Position numbers and translations under genes: made by a program. From Oscillospiraceae bacterium (GTDB taxonomy: Bacteria > Bacillota > Clostridia > Christensenellales > Aristaeellaceae): 43,907 nt of DNA. The notes under the pieces are model-generated. The model saw only the letters and a list, made by a program, of their open reading frames with translations. It had not been told where the DNA came from and ran no database searches. Below are positions 32,197 through 40,518 of the stretch, piece after piece. The number at the start of each line of letters is the position of its first letter. Position 1 is the stretch's first letter. The stretch is from assembly GCA_031255415.1 (NCBI GenBank), contig JAIRSO010000030.1, positions 1 to 43,907 of the forward strand, in the 5' to 3' direction.

Positions 32197-32201
32197 ATAT
32201 A

Positions 32202-32750
32202 ATGCTATGCGAAAGCTGCCACCAACAGCCGGCAACGGTTCACCTCACCACGATTGTCGGCGGCGAAAAGACCGAACAGCACCTGTGCGCGTCTTGCTGC
32301 CAGAAACATAAGCAGGCTCTAACCATGGCGGGTATGTCCACGCTGCTGCTCAACCTGCTACAAGGCGCGTCCGCCCAGTCCGGCGAACAGCCCGGCCCGC
32401 GCTGCGAGGCGTGCGGCCAGACCTACGGCGAGTTCCAAAAATCAGGGATATTAGGCTGCCCAAAATGCTATGATTCGTTCAGGGCGCATCTCGCCCCGCT
32501 GCTCACGCGCATACACGGCGGCTCGAAACATACCGGGCGCGCGCCGTCCCGCGCGGGGGAGGAAAGCCAGATTCGCCGCCGCATAGACGCGCTTAAACGC
32601 GAGATGAACCGCGCCGTCGCGGACGAGGACTTCGAGCTTGCGGCGCGCCTGCGCGATGAGCTGCGCGCGATGACCCCCGCCCAGGACTGCGCGGGATCAA
32701 GCCGAGCCCCGCGCGCCGGTTCCGCGGCGGAAGGAGAAACCGATGCCTAA
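32202..32750 (+). CDS. mcsA: McsA, activator of protein arginine kinase
   Basis: A 182-residue zinc-binding adaptor. Two paired CxxC zinc fingers (LCESCHQ with LCASCCQK; RCEACGQ with GCPKCYDSF) are followed by a UVR-type helical hairpin near residues 125-155 (ALKREMNRAVADEDFELAAR, LRDELRA). McsA binds zinc, activates the arginine kinase McsB and helps deliver substrates to ClpC. AAGGAGG precedes the ATG by ten bases. It is five bases after ctsR and overlaps mcsB by eight bases. The extra alanine- and glycine-rich tail after the UVR motif is probably unstructured. Confidence 0.95.
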   Translation: MLCESCHQQPATVHLTTIVGGEKTEQHLCASCCQKHKQALTMAGMSTLLLNLLQGASAQSGEQPGPRCEACGQTYGEFQKSGILGCPKCYDSFRAHLAPLLTRIHGGSKHTGRAPSRAGEESQIRRRIDALKREMNRAVADEDFELAARLRDELRAMTPAQDCAGSSRAPRAGSAAEGETDA

Positions 32751-33822
32751 GTTCGATCCGGCGGCCAGACCGCCGTTTAACCCGTTCGACGGAACCTCGC
32801 CCGAAGCCGACGTGGTGCTGACCAGCCGCGTCCGCCTCGCGCGCAACCACGCGGGCATGCCCTTCCCCGGCTTCCTGGACCCGGAGACCGCGCAGGACAG
32901 CATCCGCCTCGCAGCCGAGGCGCTTACCCCGCACGGGCTTACGCTGATGCGCATGGACTCGCTGTCCGCGCTGCAGCGCCAGACGCTGGCGGAACGCCGC
33001 TTGATCAGCCGCGATCTGCTCAAAACCCCCGAACGCTCCGCCGTGCTCGTGTCCGGCTTCGACTCGTGGGACGCGCCGCCCGACGTTAGCGGCGCTTCCG
33101 GCAACACGCTCAGCGTCATGGTCAACGAGGAGGATCATCTGCGCGTGCAGGCGTTCGTCAACGAGTTCAACCTCGACGAGGCCGCGCGCATAGCGTTCGA
33201 GGCCGATCAATGGATAATAGAAAAAACCTCCGTCGCGTACGATGAAGAGTTCGGTTACTTGACCGCGTGCCCAACCAATACGGGCACCGGCATGCGCGCG
33301 TCGGTCATGCTTCACCTGCCCGCGCTGACATGGTCGGGCGAGATGGGCAAGGTGACGCAGGCCGTATCCAAGCTGGGACTGACCCTGCGCGGCCTCTACG
33401 GCGAGGGCACCGAGGCGCAGGGCGACCTGTACCAGCTATCCAACCAGGTGACGCTGGGACGCACCGAACAGGAAATACTGGAAGACATGCGCTCCGCCGC
33501 AAGCCAAATGATGGACTGGGAGCGCAAGGTGCGCGTGGCGCTGCACGCGGGCGACAGAATCACGCTGGAAGATCGGCTGATGCGCGCGCTGGGCGTGATG
33601 GAACACGCCAGGAAGATCAGCGCTAAGGAGTTCATGCAGAGATGGTCATGCCTGCGCCTGGGCGCGTGCATGAAACTGATACCGCTGAAACTATCCGTGC
33701 TGGATCGGCTGCTGACAGCCGCGCAGCCGGCCAGCCTGCAGCAGTCCGCCGGCGAAACGCTGTCCGACGAACAGCGCGACGCGCGCAGGGCGGCGATGGT
33801 GCAACAGGCAATGAAGGAGTGA
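32743..33822 (+). CDS. mcsB: Protein arginine kinase McsB
   Basis: A 359-residue kinase of the phosphagen-kinase fold that phosphorylates arginine side chains and so tags proteins for ClpCP. The ATP-guanido motifs are present: VVLTSRVRLARNHAGMPFPG near the start, SVMVNEEDHLRVQ in the middle, CPTNTGTGMRASVMLHLPAL around residues 178-197, and LSNQVTLGRTE. The C-terminal helical part (KVRVALHAGDRITLEDRLMRALG) resembles the phosphoarginine-binding end of McsB. Between mcsA (eight-base overlap) and clpC (five-base gap). GCGGAAGGAGAAACCG precedes the ATG. Confidence 0.95.
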   Translation: MPKFDPAARPPFNPFDGTSPEADVVLTSRVRLARNHAGMPFPGFLDPETAQDSIRLAAEALTPHGLTLMRMDSLSALQRQTLAERRLISRDLLKTPERSAVLVSGFDSWDAPPDVSGASGNTLSVMVNEEDHLRVQAFVNEFNLDEAARIAFEADQWIIEKTSVAYDEEFGYLTACPTNTGTGMRASVMLHLPALTWSGEMGKVTQAVSKLGLTLRGLYGEGTEAQGDLYQLSNQVTLGRTEQEILEDMRSAASQMMDWERKVRVALHAGDRITLEDRLMRALGVMEHARKISAKEFMQRWSCLRLGACMKLIPLKLSVLDRLLTAAQPASLQQSAGETLSDEQRDARRAAMVQQAMKE

Positions 33823-33827
33823 CATAG

Positions 33828-36284
33828 ATGGCATTTTCAGGCAAGTTTACCGAACGCGCGCAGCGCGCGCTCAACGCGGCGCAGGAGTCCGCTCAGAAAA
33901 TGCGCCACAACTACGTCGGCACGGAACATCTGCTGCTGGGATTGCTCACCGAGCAGGGCGGCCCGATGCAGAAACTGCTGGGCGGCGTGAGATACGACCA
34001 GGCTATGCAGACCGCCGAGAAACTGGTCGGAACCGGGGAGGGCGGCATGGTTCCCGGTCAAATGAGCTACACGCCGCGCACTAAAAAGATTATGGAAGTC
34101 AGCGTAATGGAGGCGCGCTCGCTGGGGCATAGCTTCGTGGGCACGGAACACCTGTGGCTCGCCCTGCTCCGCGAGGGGGAGGGAGTGGCCGCGCGCATCC
34201 TGCAGTCGCTGGGCATGGATATAAACGCCGCGAGGATCAGCCTTGAGAAACTCCTGCGCGGCGAGACCGTCGGCACGGACGTACAGTCCATTCCCACCCC
34301 CGCGTTGGACTCGTTCAGCCGCGACCTGACGCGCGCCGCCGAACGTGACGAGCTTGATCCCGTCATAGGCCGCGCCACCGAGATAGAGAGGATCGTCCAG
34401 ATTCTCATCCGCCGCACGAAGAATAACCCCGTCTTGATCGGCGAACCGGGGGTGGGCAAGAGCGCTATCGCCGAAGGCCTCGCCCAGCGCATCGTCAACG
34501 GATCGATTCCGCATCTGCTGCGCGGGAAACGATTGGTCTCGCTGGACATCGCGTCGATGATCGCGGGCAGCAAGTACCGCGGCGAGTTCGAGGAACGATT
34601 CAAGAACGCGATATCCGACCTCAAGAAGGCCGGCAACGTGATACTGTTCATCGACGAGATGCATACGCTCATCGGAGCCGGAAACGCGGAGGGTTCGCTC
34701 GACGCGTCGAATATGATCAAGCCCGCCCTCGCGCGCGGCGAGATCCAGTGCATCGGCGCGACCACGATCGACGAATACCGCAAACATATCGAGAAGGACG
34801 CAGCCCTCGAAAGGCGCTTCCAGCCCGTGACCGTCGGCGAGCCGACTAAGGACGAGGCGATCCAGATCATATTCGGCCTGCGCGATAAGTACGAGGCGCA
34901 TCACAAGGTGCGCATTACGGACGAGGCGGTTCGCGCCGCCGTCAACCTCGCGGATCGATATATATCCGACCGGTTCCTGCCGGATAAAGCCATCGACCTG
35001 ATGGATGAGGCCGCATCGCGCGTGCGGATCAAATCGTTCACGCCGCCGCCCGACCTTAAGGAGCTGGAAGCTAAGATAGAGGCCATCGAGAAAGAGAAAC
35101 AAGAGGCCATATCGCACCAGGATTTCGAGAACGCCGCAAGGCTGCGCGACGAGGTCAACCGCGCGCGCATGGAGATGGACGCGAGGCAGGATCAATGGGA
35201 GCACGGCATGGAGGCCGTCACCGAACAGGTGGGCGAGGAGGAGATCGCGCAGATCGTCGCGTCTTGGACCGGGATCCCCGTCGCCAGGCTCACGGAGGAT
35301 GAATCCGCCAGGCTGCTGCGTCTGGAGGATGAACTGCATAAGCGGCTGGTCAGCCAGGATGAGGCGGTCGCGGCGGTTTCGCGCGCGATACGCAGAGCCA
35401 GAGCCGGACTGAAAGATCCTAAGCGGCCTATCGGATCGTTCCTGTTCCTCGGCCCGACGGGCGTGGGCAAGACGGAGCTGTGCCGCGCGCTGGGAGCCGC
35501 GCTGTTCGGCGACGAATCCGCTATGGTGCGGCTGGATATGTCCGAATATATGGAAAAGCATACGGTGTCGCGGATGATCGGCAGCCCGCCCGGCTATATC
35601 GGCCACGACGAGGGCGGACAGCTCACCGAGGCCGTCAGGAGAAAGCCTTACTGCGTGATACTGCTCGACGAGGTCGAGAAGGCGCATCCGGACGTGTTCA
35701 ACATCCTGCTGCAGATTCTGGAGGATGGCAGGCTCACCGACTCGAAGGGCAGGGTGGTCAGTTTCAAGAATACCGTGGTGGTCATGACCTCCAACATCGG
35801 CGCGCACGAGATCGCGCACGCTAAGAAGATGGGATTCGGCGGCGATAGCGGCGCGATGGATTACGACAGCATGAAGGCCAGCGTCACCGCCGAGGTGAAG
35901 CGATTCTTCCGCCCGGAGTTCCTGAACCGTCTGGACGAGATGATCGTGTTCCACGCGCTGGATCACGAGCAGATACGCAGTATCGCCAGGCTGATGCTGG
36001 GGCAGGTGGGCGAACGGCTGAAGGATCGCGGCGTGGAGCTGTCGTTCACGGACGAGGCCGTGGAGCTGCTGTGCGAACAAGGGTTTGATCCCGCGTTCGG
36101 AGCCAGGCCGCTGCGCCGCACGATTCAGCGCATGGTCGAGGACGCGCTCAGCGAGGAGCTACTGGCAGGGCGCATCAAACTGGGCGGAAGCCTTGAGGTA
36201 TACCGAGACGGCGAAGGGTTAAGGTTCAAGAGCGCGGACGAGGGCGACGCTATATCCGCCGAACCCGTCGCGGCTGAGGCTTAA
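33828..36284 (+). CDS. clpC: ATP-dependent Clp protease ATP-binding subunit ClpC
   Basis: An 818-residue AAA+ unfoldase. It has the double Clp-N domain (HNYVGTEHLLLGLL at 27-40; HSFVGTEHLWLALL at 101-114), AAA domain 1 with Walker A GEPGVGKS (205-212) and Walker B FIDE, a middle domain with a UVR motif (ISHQDFENAARLRDEVNR, about 428-445) that binds McsB/MecA-type adaptors, and AAA domain 2 with Walker A GPTGVGKT (542-549). With ClpP it degrades arginine-phosphorylated proteins. It is the last gene of the ctsR operon. Oddly, the final codons and the stop lie in the first unit of a 32-bp tandem repeat (36261-36452), so the C-terminal SAEPVAAEA is repeat-derived. Confidence 0.97.
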   Translation: MAFSGKFTERAQRALNAAQESAQKMRHNYVGTEHLLLGLLTEQGGPMQKLLGGVRYDQAMQTAEKLVGTGEGGMVPGQMSYTPRTKKIMEVSVMEARSLGHSFVGTEHLWLALLREGEGVAARILQSLGMDINAARISLEKLLRGETVGTDVQSIPTPALDSFSRDLTRAAERDELDPVIGRATEIERIVQILIRRTKNNPVLIGEPGVGKSAIAEGLAQRIVNGSIPHLLRGKRLVSLDIASMIAGSKYRGEFEERFKNAISDLKKAGNVILFIDEMHTLIGAGNAEGSLDASNMIKPALARGEIQCIGATTIDEYRKHIEKDAALERRFQPVTVGEPTKDEAIQIIFGLRDKYEAHHKVRITDEAVRAAVNLADRYISDRFLPDKAIDLMDEAASRVRIKSFTPPPDLKELEAKIEAIEKEKQEAISHQDFENAARLRDEVNRARMEMDARQDQWEHGMEAVTEQVGEEEIAQIVASWTGIPVARLTEDESARLLRLEDELHKRLVSQDEAVAAVSRAIRRARAGLKDPKRPIGSFLFLGPTGVGKTELCRALGAALFGDESAMVRLDMSEYMEKHTVSRMIGSPPGYIGHDEGGQLTEAVRRKPYCVILLDEVEKAHPDVFNILLQILEDGRLTDSKGRVVSFKNTVVVMTSNIGAHEIAHAKKMGFGGDSGAMDYDSMKASVTAEVKRFFRPEFLNRLDEMIVFHALDHEQIRSIARLMLGQVGERLKDRGVELSFTDEAVELLCEQGFDPAFGARPLRRTIQRMVEDALSEELLAGRIKLGGSLEVYRDGEGLRFKSADEGDAISAEPVAAEA

Positions 36285-36452
36285 TACCCGCCGAACCCGT
36301 CGCGGCTGAGGCTTGATGCCCGCCGAACCCGTCGCGGCTGAGGCTTGATGCCCGTCGAACCCGTCGCGGCTGAGGCTTAATACCCGCCGAACCCGTCGCG
36401 GCAGAGGCTTGATGCCCGCCTAACCCGTCGCGGCAGAAGCATGATATCCGCC
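36261..36452. repeat. Six 32-bp tandem repeats starting in the clpC stop region
   Basis: Units start at 36261, 36293, 36325, 36357, 36389 and 36421 with an exact 32-base period; each contains GAACCCGTCGCGGCTGAGGC or a near copy, followed by TTAATA or TTGATG. The first unit encodes the last residues and stop of ClpC. Since 32 is not a multiple of three, frames shift in each unit, and TAA or TGA is repeated in each. The last two units are the most diverged. Confidence 0.9.
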
Positions 36453-36459
36453 GCGCTAT

Positions 36460-36492
36460 CCCTCCCGCCGCGTTGCAGACGGGAGGGTTTTT
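36460..36492 (+). terminator. Terminator of the ctsR-clpC operon
   Basis: CCCTCCCG (36460-36467) pairs with CGGGAGGG (36480-36487), twelve-base loop, then TTTTT. It follows the 32-bp repeats. Confidence 0.85.
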
Positions 36493-36742
36493 CTATACGA
36501 TTAAACTTGACGGACGGAGCGGTCTACGGCTTGGCATGAATAAACTTACCAAAAATGAGTACAAGCCGATGATGGCACAGCGGTTATTCCATCGCATAGG
36601 ATGAGGCGTGAAGGGCGTTCGATATGGAGCGAAAGCTCAGCGAGTCGCTTTATGCCGATGGCGTCTTCTCGCGGCACGGTATTACAGCGCCGAAGACGCC
36701 CTTGGAAACGTCAGCAATTAATGCAGTGGGAGGGTATCGCTT
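36493..36742 (+). other. Long non-coding leader upstream of the small paralogous genes
   Basis: About 250 bases with no convincing gene. Visible structure: GGCGTCTTC (36660-36668) pairs with GAAGACGCC (36692-36700), and AGCGA...TCGCT pairs near 36632-36655. A 22-codon frame starting at the ATG at 36537 has no ribosome site. No known riboswitch was recognised. A CATAGGAT at about 36597 could be a sporulation-sigma -10 but is weak evidence. Confidence 0.4.
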
Positions 36743-37129
36743 ATGTCAATGCCTAAACTATTCGTACCAGAATATGACCTTACTGGGACTGGCACGGGCA
36801 CCAGAATCGAAACGGTGCTGGCTAACATCATGCTGTCAGTCGCCATGCAGGAGTATGCAATCGCGCATATGCTCAACGCTAAGGGCGAAGAGATACAGAT
36901 GTTCTCCGACCCCGAGAACCCGATGCTCTGCGAGATCACCATGGACGATTATGAGCATATGTCCCAGTCCATCCAGAACCTGCTCCTCGAAGTGGAAGAG
37001 TATGAATGCTCCCTGAGCAAGAAGCTGATCGTGACCATGGCCGCCGCGTGCGAGAACGCCGAAAGCAACGAGGACGTCAACTGCCCGCAGTGGCCCGACG
37101 CGCACTGCGGCACGCTCGCTAACCCGTAA
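36743..37129 (+). CDS. Small orphan protein, paralogue 1
   Basis: A 128-residue soluble, helical, acidic protein that begins MSMPKLFVPEYDL. Core segment: VLANIMLSVAMQEYAIAHML followed by NAKGEEIQMF, then a second helix HMSQSIQNLLLEVEEYECSL. It ends with a cysteine-containing tail (CENAESNEDVNCPQWPDAHC). GGGAGGG precedes the ATG. It is clearly homologous to the next gene: same MSMP start, (S)xAxQExAxxHxLNAxGExxQxF block, similar length. I recall small Firmicutes proteins of spore-formers with the SIAxEExxLxHILNAEGEKIQ pattern, mostly hypothetical, some near spore coat or exosporium genes; this is memory, not a search. Confidence 0.8.
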   Translation: MSMPKLFVPEYDLTGTGTGTRIETVLANIMLSVAMQEYAIAHMLNAKGEEIQMFSDPENPMLCEITMDDYEHMSQSIQNLLLEVEEYECSLSKKLIVTMAAACENAESNEDVNCPQWPDAHCGTLANP

Positions 37130-37172
37130 CAACAACACGCGCCAACAGGCCGCGAATTAGGAGGAAGCCTAT

Positions 37173-37565
37173 ATGTCAATGCCAAATACTTACCTGCCTG
37201 AGGCTGTTCAAAACGGGGAACAGGAGCTTGACAGCACGCTGGCTATGAACGAAGTCCTGCTCTCGATAGCCGCGCAGGAAATGGCCGTCTCGCATATCCT
37301 CAACGCGGAGGGCGAGAAACTGCAGCTGTTCGCCGACTGGTCGGGGCCGCTGTACACGGATTGCACGGGCATGACGATCCTAGGGCCTAAGGACGTTCTG
37401 ACGATCGACGATGAGATGTCTACCATGATTCAAGCCGTCAACCAGTTGGAATGCATGTTCATGCGCAAGATGCTGATGGTTCTGGGCGCGCACCCAGGCT
37501 ACAGCGGCGGGTTCTCATACTCCATTCCGGACTCCTGCAACGACTTCACGGGACCGGGATTCTAA
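37173..37565 (+). CDS. Small orphan protein, paralogue 2
   Basis: A 130-residue protein, paralogous to the preceding one: MSMPNTYLPEAV at the start, NEVLLSIAAQEMAVSHILNA then EGEKLQLFADW, then MSTMIQAVNQLECMFMRKML and a glycine-, serine-rich end with one cysteine (GYSGGFSYSIPDSCNDF). TTAGGAGG lies ten bases before the ATG, a strong ribosome site. It follows paralogue 1 by 43 bases and is closed by a terminator at 37590, so the two form a two-gene operon. No signal peptide or membrane span. Function unknown; a structural or surface role in the spore is one guess. Confidence 0.8.
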   Translation: MSMPNTYLPEAVQNGEQELDSTLAMNEVLLSIAAQEMAVSHILNAEGEKLQLFADWSGPLYTDCTGMTILGPKDVLTIDDEMSTMIQAVNQLECMFMRKMLMVLGAHPGYSGGFSYSIPDSCNDFTGPGF

Positions 37566-37589
37566 GGAATAAATCCGTTATCTCAATGA

Positions 37590-37616
37590 GGGAGCCGGCG
37601 TTAACCGGCTCCCTTT
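37590..37616 (+). terminator. Terminator of the paralogous pair
   Basis: GGGAGCCGG (37590-37598) pairs with CCGGCTCCC (37605-37613) around a six-base loop, followed by TTTG. The T-run is short but the stem is strong. Confidence 0.7.
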
Positions 37617-37700
37617 GACGTTCGTCGCGCGGACGTTATCTCAACCCCCTATTCGTGTCAACACGCTCTGGATATAGAACGCGCCGTCCCGCCCGCCGCC

Positions 37701-38402
37701 TCACCAAGACAAAGACGGATTATCAAACGCCCTGCATAGCACGTACTTTGATACCGCCAGCCGCTGGCCTATCGCCTGGTTCAGCGTGTTCCTTATGTAC
37801 CCGGGCAGCACGCGGTTGTACTTCACCTCCAGTATTACGGTCGGGTTCGGGAACGGGTCGAGCAGCGGCGCTTCCGGATTGAATAACTCGATCGACCGCA
37901 TCCCCGATCGCAGCCGCTTGTCGAACGTCACGCGTATCTCCTCCGCCGGATGCGTGTACGCCTCCCTTGTGTAATCGACTATCACCACCGGCCTTGATAA
38001 CCGCGTCGTCAACTGCGCGTACATCTCGTGCAGCAGCGGCTCCCCGGTCTTGAGCAATCCCGCAGCGTCGCACGCTATCAACTGCTCGGCTCGATCACGC
38101 GTTATCTTCAGCGCGGACTTGCTCGTTAGGCTCCCCGTCTTGCGCTTGCACTCCAGCCTTATCAGCTTATCGGAACCGTTGTATATGCGCAGCCGGTACT
38201 TGCTCCGCTCGGGCTGCCCGCTTATCTTGTCGTACATATCGTTATCGAACGGCGTGTCAAAGTACAGCGATCGGATGCGATACTCGTTGAACTCGTCGCC
38301 GTTCGGATCGCGCGAGAGAAGCGTGTCCATCGTCCGGCTTAGGATCATGTACTCGCCCATGTTCAGCTGAAACTTCAGCTCGTGCCGAAGCGGGGACGAC
38401 AT
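37701..38402 (-). CDS. VTC-domain (polyphosphate polymerase-type) protein
   Basis: A 233-residue cytoplasmic protein with the VTC domain, the tunnel fold that makes polyphosphate from ATP in the yeast VTC complex. Characteristic strands and basic or acidic tunnel residues are visible: RHELKFQL, YRIRSLYFDTPFDNDMYDK, RSKYRLRIYNG, IRLECKRK, VVIVDYTREAY, and TVILEVKYNRVLPGYIRN. Bacterial members are often beside DUF4956 membrane proteins and CotH kinases; here DUF4956 is directly upstream (TAATG overlap at 38402), CotH is absent. Polymerase activity in bacterial short versions is inferred from the fold. Confidence 0.9.
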   Translation of the reverse strand: MSSPLRHELKFQLNMGEYMILSRTMDTLLSRDPNGDEFNEYRIRSLYFDTPFDNDMYDKISGQPERSKYRLRIYNGSDKLIRLECKRKTGSLTSKSALKITRDRAEQLIACDAAGLLKTGEPLLHEMYAQLTTRLSRPVVIVDYTREAYTHPAEEIRVTFDKRLRSGMRSIELFNPEAPLLDPFPNPTVILEVKYNRVLPGYIRNTLNQAIGQRLAVSKYVLCRAFDNPSLSW

Positions 38403-39073
38403 TACGCGCCCGCCTCGTTCTGCATCATGACCAGCGTCGCGTCGTACACGCCGTCTACATCCAGCATCTGGCTTACCAGATCGTTGCGCGGATCAACCCG
38501 AACCTCCAGCGTCAGCTCGGTTCCAGCCGCCGACTGCGTCTTTGAGCGCAACCGCTTCGTCTTGACGCGCGCAGTCGCCGCGTCCACCGCCGCCTGCGCC
38601 GCCGGATCATAATGTATCACGAACAGGAACGAGTTCGGCCCGGTAAACTTGATGAAGGATATCCCCAGCATCACCAGCGCTATCAGCGCTACCACCACCA
38701 GCGCTATCAGGTACATCTCCGCGCCCAGCAGTATCCCGGTCGTCAGCGACCAGAACATGTACGCGGTGTCCAGCGGATCCTTTACCGCCGTCCTGAACCG
38801 GACTATCGACAGCGCGCCTACCATACCCATCGACAACGCCAGGTTGGACTTGATGCACAGCACCACGGGCGTGGCTATCAGCGTGAGCATTACCAGCGTC
38901 ACGCAGAAGTTCGGCGAAAACAACACGCCCCTGAACGTGCGCCGGTACACCAGCGCTATGATTATCCCAGCCAGCAATCCCAGCAGCAGCGCGCGCGTCA
39001 CGTTCAGCGGCGTCAGCGACGCCAGCTGCCCCTGAAAGAATTCCAGCACGCTGTTCTTGACTATTCCGTCCAT
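38402..39073 (-). CDS. DUF4956 membrane protein
   Basis: A 223-residue membrane protein of the DUF4956 family: about four membrane spans in the first 140 residues, with the conserved SLALSMGMVGALSIVRFRTA-type stretch (here NLALSMGMVGALSIVRFRTA) and KDPLDTAYMFWSLTTGILLG, then a cytoplasmic domain of ferredoxin-like pattern (ELTLEVRVDPRNDLVSQML). It is the usual companion of VTC-domain proteins and probably forms a membrane unit with it. GGAGG precedes the ATG. It starts 14 bases after the histidine kinase stop. Confidence 0.9.
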   Translation of the reverse strand: MDGIVKNSVLEFFQGQLASLTPLNVTRALLLGLLAGIIIALVYRRTFRGVLFSPNFCVTLVMLTLIATPVVLCIKSNLALSMGMVGALSIVRFRTAVKDPLDTAYMFWSLTTGILLGAEMYLIALVVVALIALVMLGISFIKFTGPNSFLFVIHYDPAAQAAVDAATARVKTKRLRSKTQSAAGTELTLEVRVDPRNDLVSQMLDVDGVYDATLVMMQNEAGA

Positions 39074-39087
39074 CTATTAAATCCTCC

Positions 39088-40518
39088 TTAATCCGTCGGC
39101 AGTGTAAACTCAAACGTCGAGCCTTCGCCCGGTATCGACGACACGCTTATATCCCGCCCGTGCAGGCGCAGTATGCGCCTGGTGATAGCCAGACCCAAAC
39201 CCGTGCCGCCTCCGCTGGTGCGCGCCTTGTCCACCCTGTGGAAACGATCGAATATGTACGGCTGGTCTTCCAGCGGGATCCCCGGCCCGTTGTCCGATAC
39301 CGACGCCGTCGCGGTTGATCCGGTTACGCTTGTCGATATGATCAACTCGCCGCCCTCCTGCACATACTTGACCGCGTTGTCTATCAGGTTTACCAGCGCC
39401 TGGTCGATCCGCTCCGCGTCGGCGCGCACGAAGCAGGGATCCTGCTTGAACCTCACGTCCACATCCAGCCTGCGCGCCGCTATGCGCGGTTCCATGCGCG
39501 CCAGTACCTTGCCTATCAGCTCGTTTATGTTAAACCGGGACGGCTCGAGCGGAACCTTCCCGGACTCTATCCTCGACAACTCCAACAGCGACGCTACCAA
39601 TCGGCTCATGCGCCTGGTCTCGTCTAGCACACGCCCCAGATACTCCGCGCGATCCTCGCTTGGGATCGTGCCGTCCAGTATGCCTTGCAGAAACCCTTGC
39701 ATGCTGGTCAGAGGCGAACGCAACTCATGGCTCACGTCCGACACGAACGCGCGGCGCATTTCTTCCAGATTCTTTAGATCCTTTGACATCGCGTTGAACG
39801 ACCTGGCTAGCCGGCTTATCTCATCGCCGCCCTGCTCGGGTATGTCCGTGTCGAAGTCGCCGCGCGCGATCCTTTCAGCCGCTCCGGCCATGCGCCTCAC
39901 GGGCAGAGTGATCCCTCGCGTTACTAACAGCATCAGCACGCTTGCCAGCGCGGCAGCCAGTATCAGCGCCAGCGCCATCCTCGTTAGCACGTCTCTATAC
40001 GAGGCCTGTATCACCTGCGCGCTGGTGTGTATGAACACCGCGCCCATCACGCGCCCGTCCGCCGCCTTCCACGGAGTCACCACCGTAAACGCCGCGGTGC
40101 CCAGCATCCCTACCGGCGCGTGCACCCTTATCGGCTCGCCCGTCTGCACCAGCTCGCTTAGATAATCGTTTATCTCTTCCAGCGTCATGCCGGGTATCAA
40201 CCCGTCCGCCAGCCCAGCGGCGTATCGCGTGCCCAGCACGTCCAGCACCAGCACGCCCGCGCTGAACTCCACGCTTACATCCCGCACCTTCTGATAGAGA
40301 TATTCCTCCATCGTCCGGTCTATCAACCGGCGCTGACTGGCTAGGTACGCTATCTCCTGCGCCTGTATCGTGATCTCGTTGAGCCTCGCCTCCGCTTTAT
40401 CATCGCGGATGCTGACGTACATCATCACGGCAAGCAATCCCAACGCGGTCATCAGCGCCGCCATGACCAGCGCCATCAGCCTCGCGAACAGCGACGATCC
40501 GCTAAACGGCAACCTCAA
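39088..40518 (-). CDS. Sensor histidine kinase
   Basis: A 476-residue membrane kinase. Two membrane spans (about 14-36 and 180-200) enclose an extracytoplasmic sensor of about 140 residues; then HAMP (about 200-252), HisKA with the phospho-acceptor H264 in DVSHELRSPLTS, and HATPase with the N box LVNLIDNAVKYV, G1 SVSDNGPGIP and G2 GGGTGLGLAI. Overall layout is that of PhoR/ResE-type kinases. It autophosphorylates and passes the phosphate to the regulator encoded just upstream, with a 17-base overlap. The signal is unknown. Confidence 0.95.
   Translation of the reverse strand: MRLPFSGSSLFARLMALVMAALMTALGLLAVMMYVSIRDDKAEARLNEITIQAQEIAYLASQRRLIDRTMEEYLYQKVRDVSVEFSAGVLVLDVLGTRYAAGLADGLIPGMTLEEINDYLSELVQTGEPIRVHAPVGMLGTAAFTVVTPWKAADGRVMGAVFIHTSAQVIQASYRDVLTRMALALILAAALASVLMLLVTRGITLPVRRMAGAAERIARGDFDTDIPEQGGDEISRLARSFNAMSKDLKNLEEMRRAFVSDVSHELRSPLTSMQGFLQGILDGTIPSEDRAEYLGRVLDETRRMSRLVASLLELSRIESGKVPLEPSRFNINELIGKVLARMEPRIAARRLDVDVRFKQDPCFVRADAERIDQALVNLIDNAVKYVQEGGELIISTSVTGSTATASVSDNGPGIPLEDQPYIFDRFHRVDKARTSGGGTGLGLAITRRILRLHGRDISVSSIPGEGSTFEFTLPTD

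Noticed and set aside
33837-36080. A 747-codon open frame on the minus strand opposite clpC
   Set aside because: It is a mirror frame produced by GC-biased codons of clpC. It has no ribosome site and no recognisable domain, while clpC is complete on the plus strand.
36537-36605. A 22-codon ORF in the leader of the paralogous pair
   Set aside because: No ribosome site upstream and no overlap with the next gene. It may be real, but nothing supports it.
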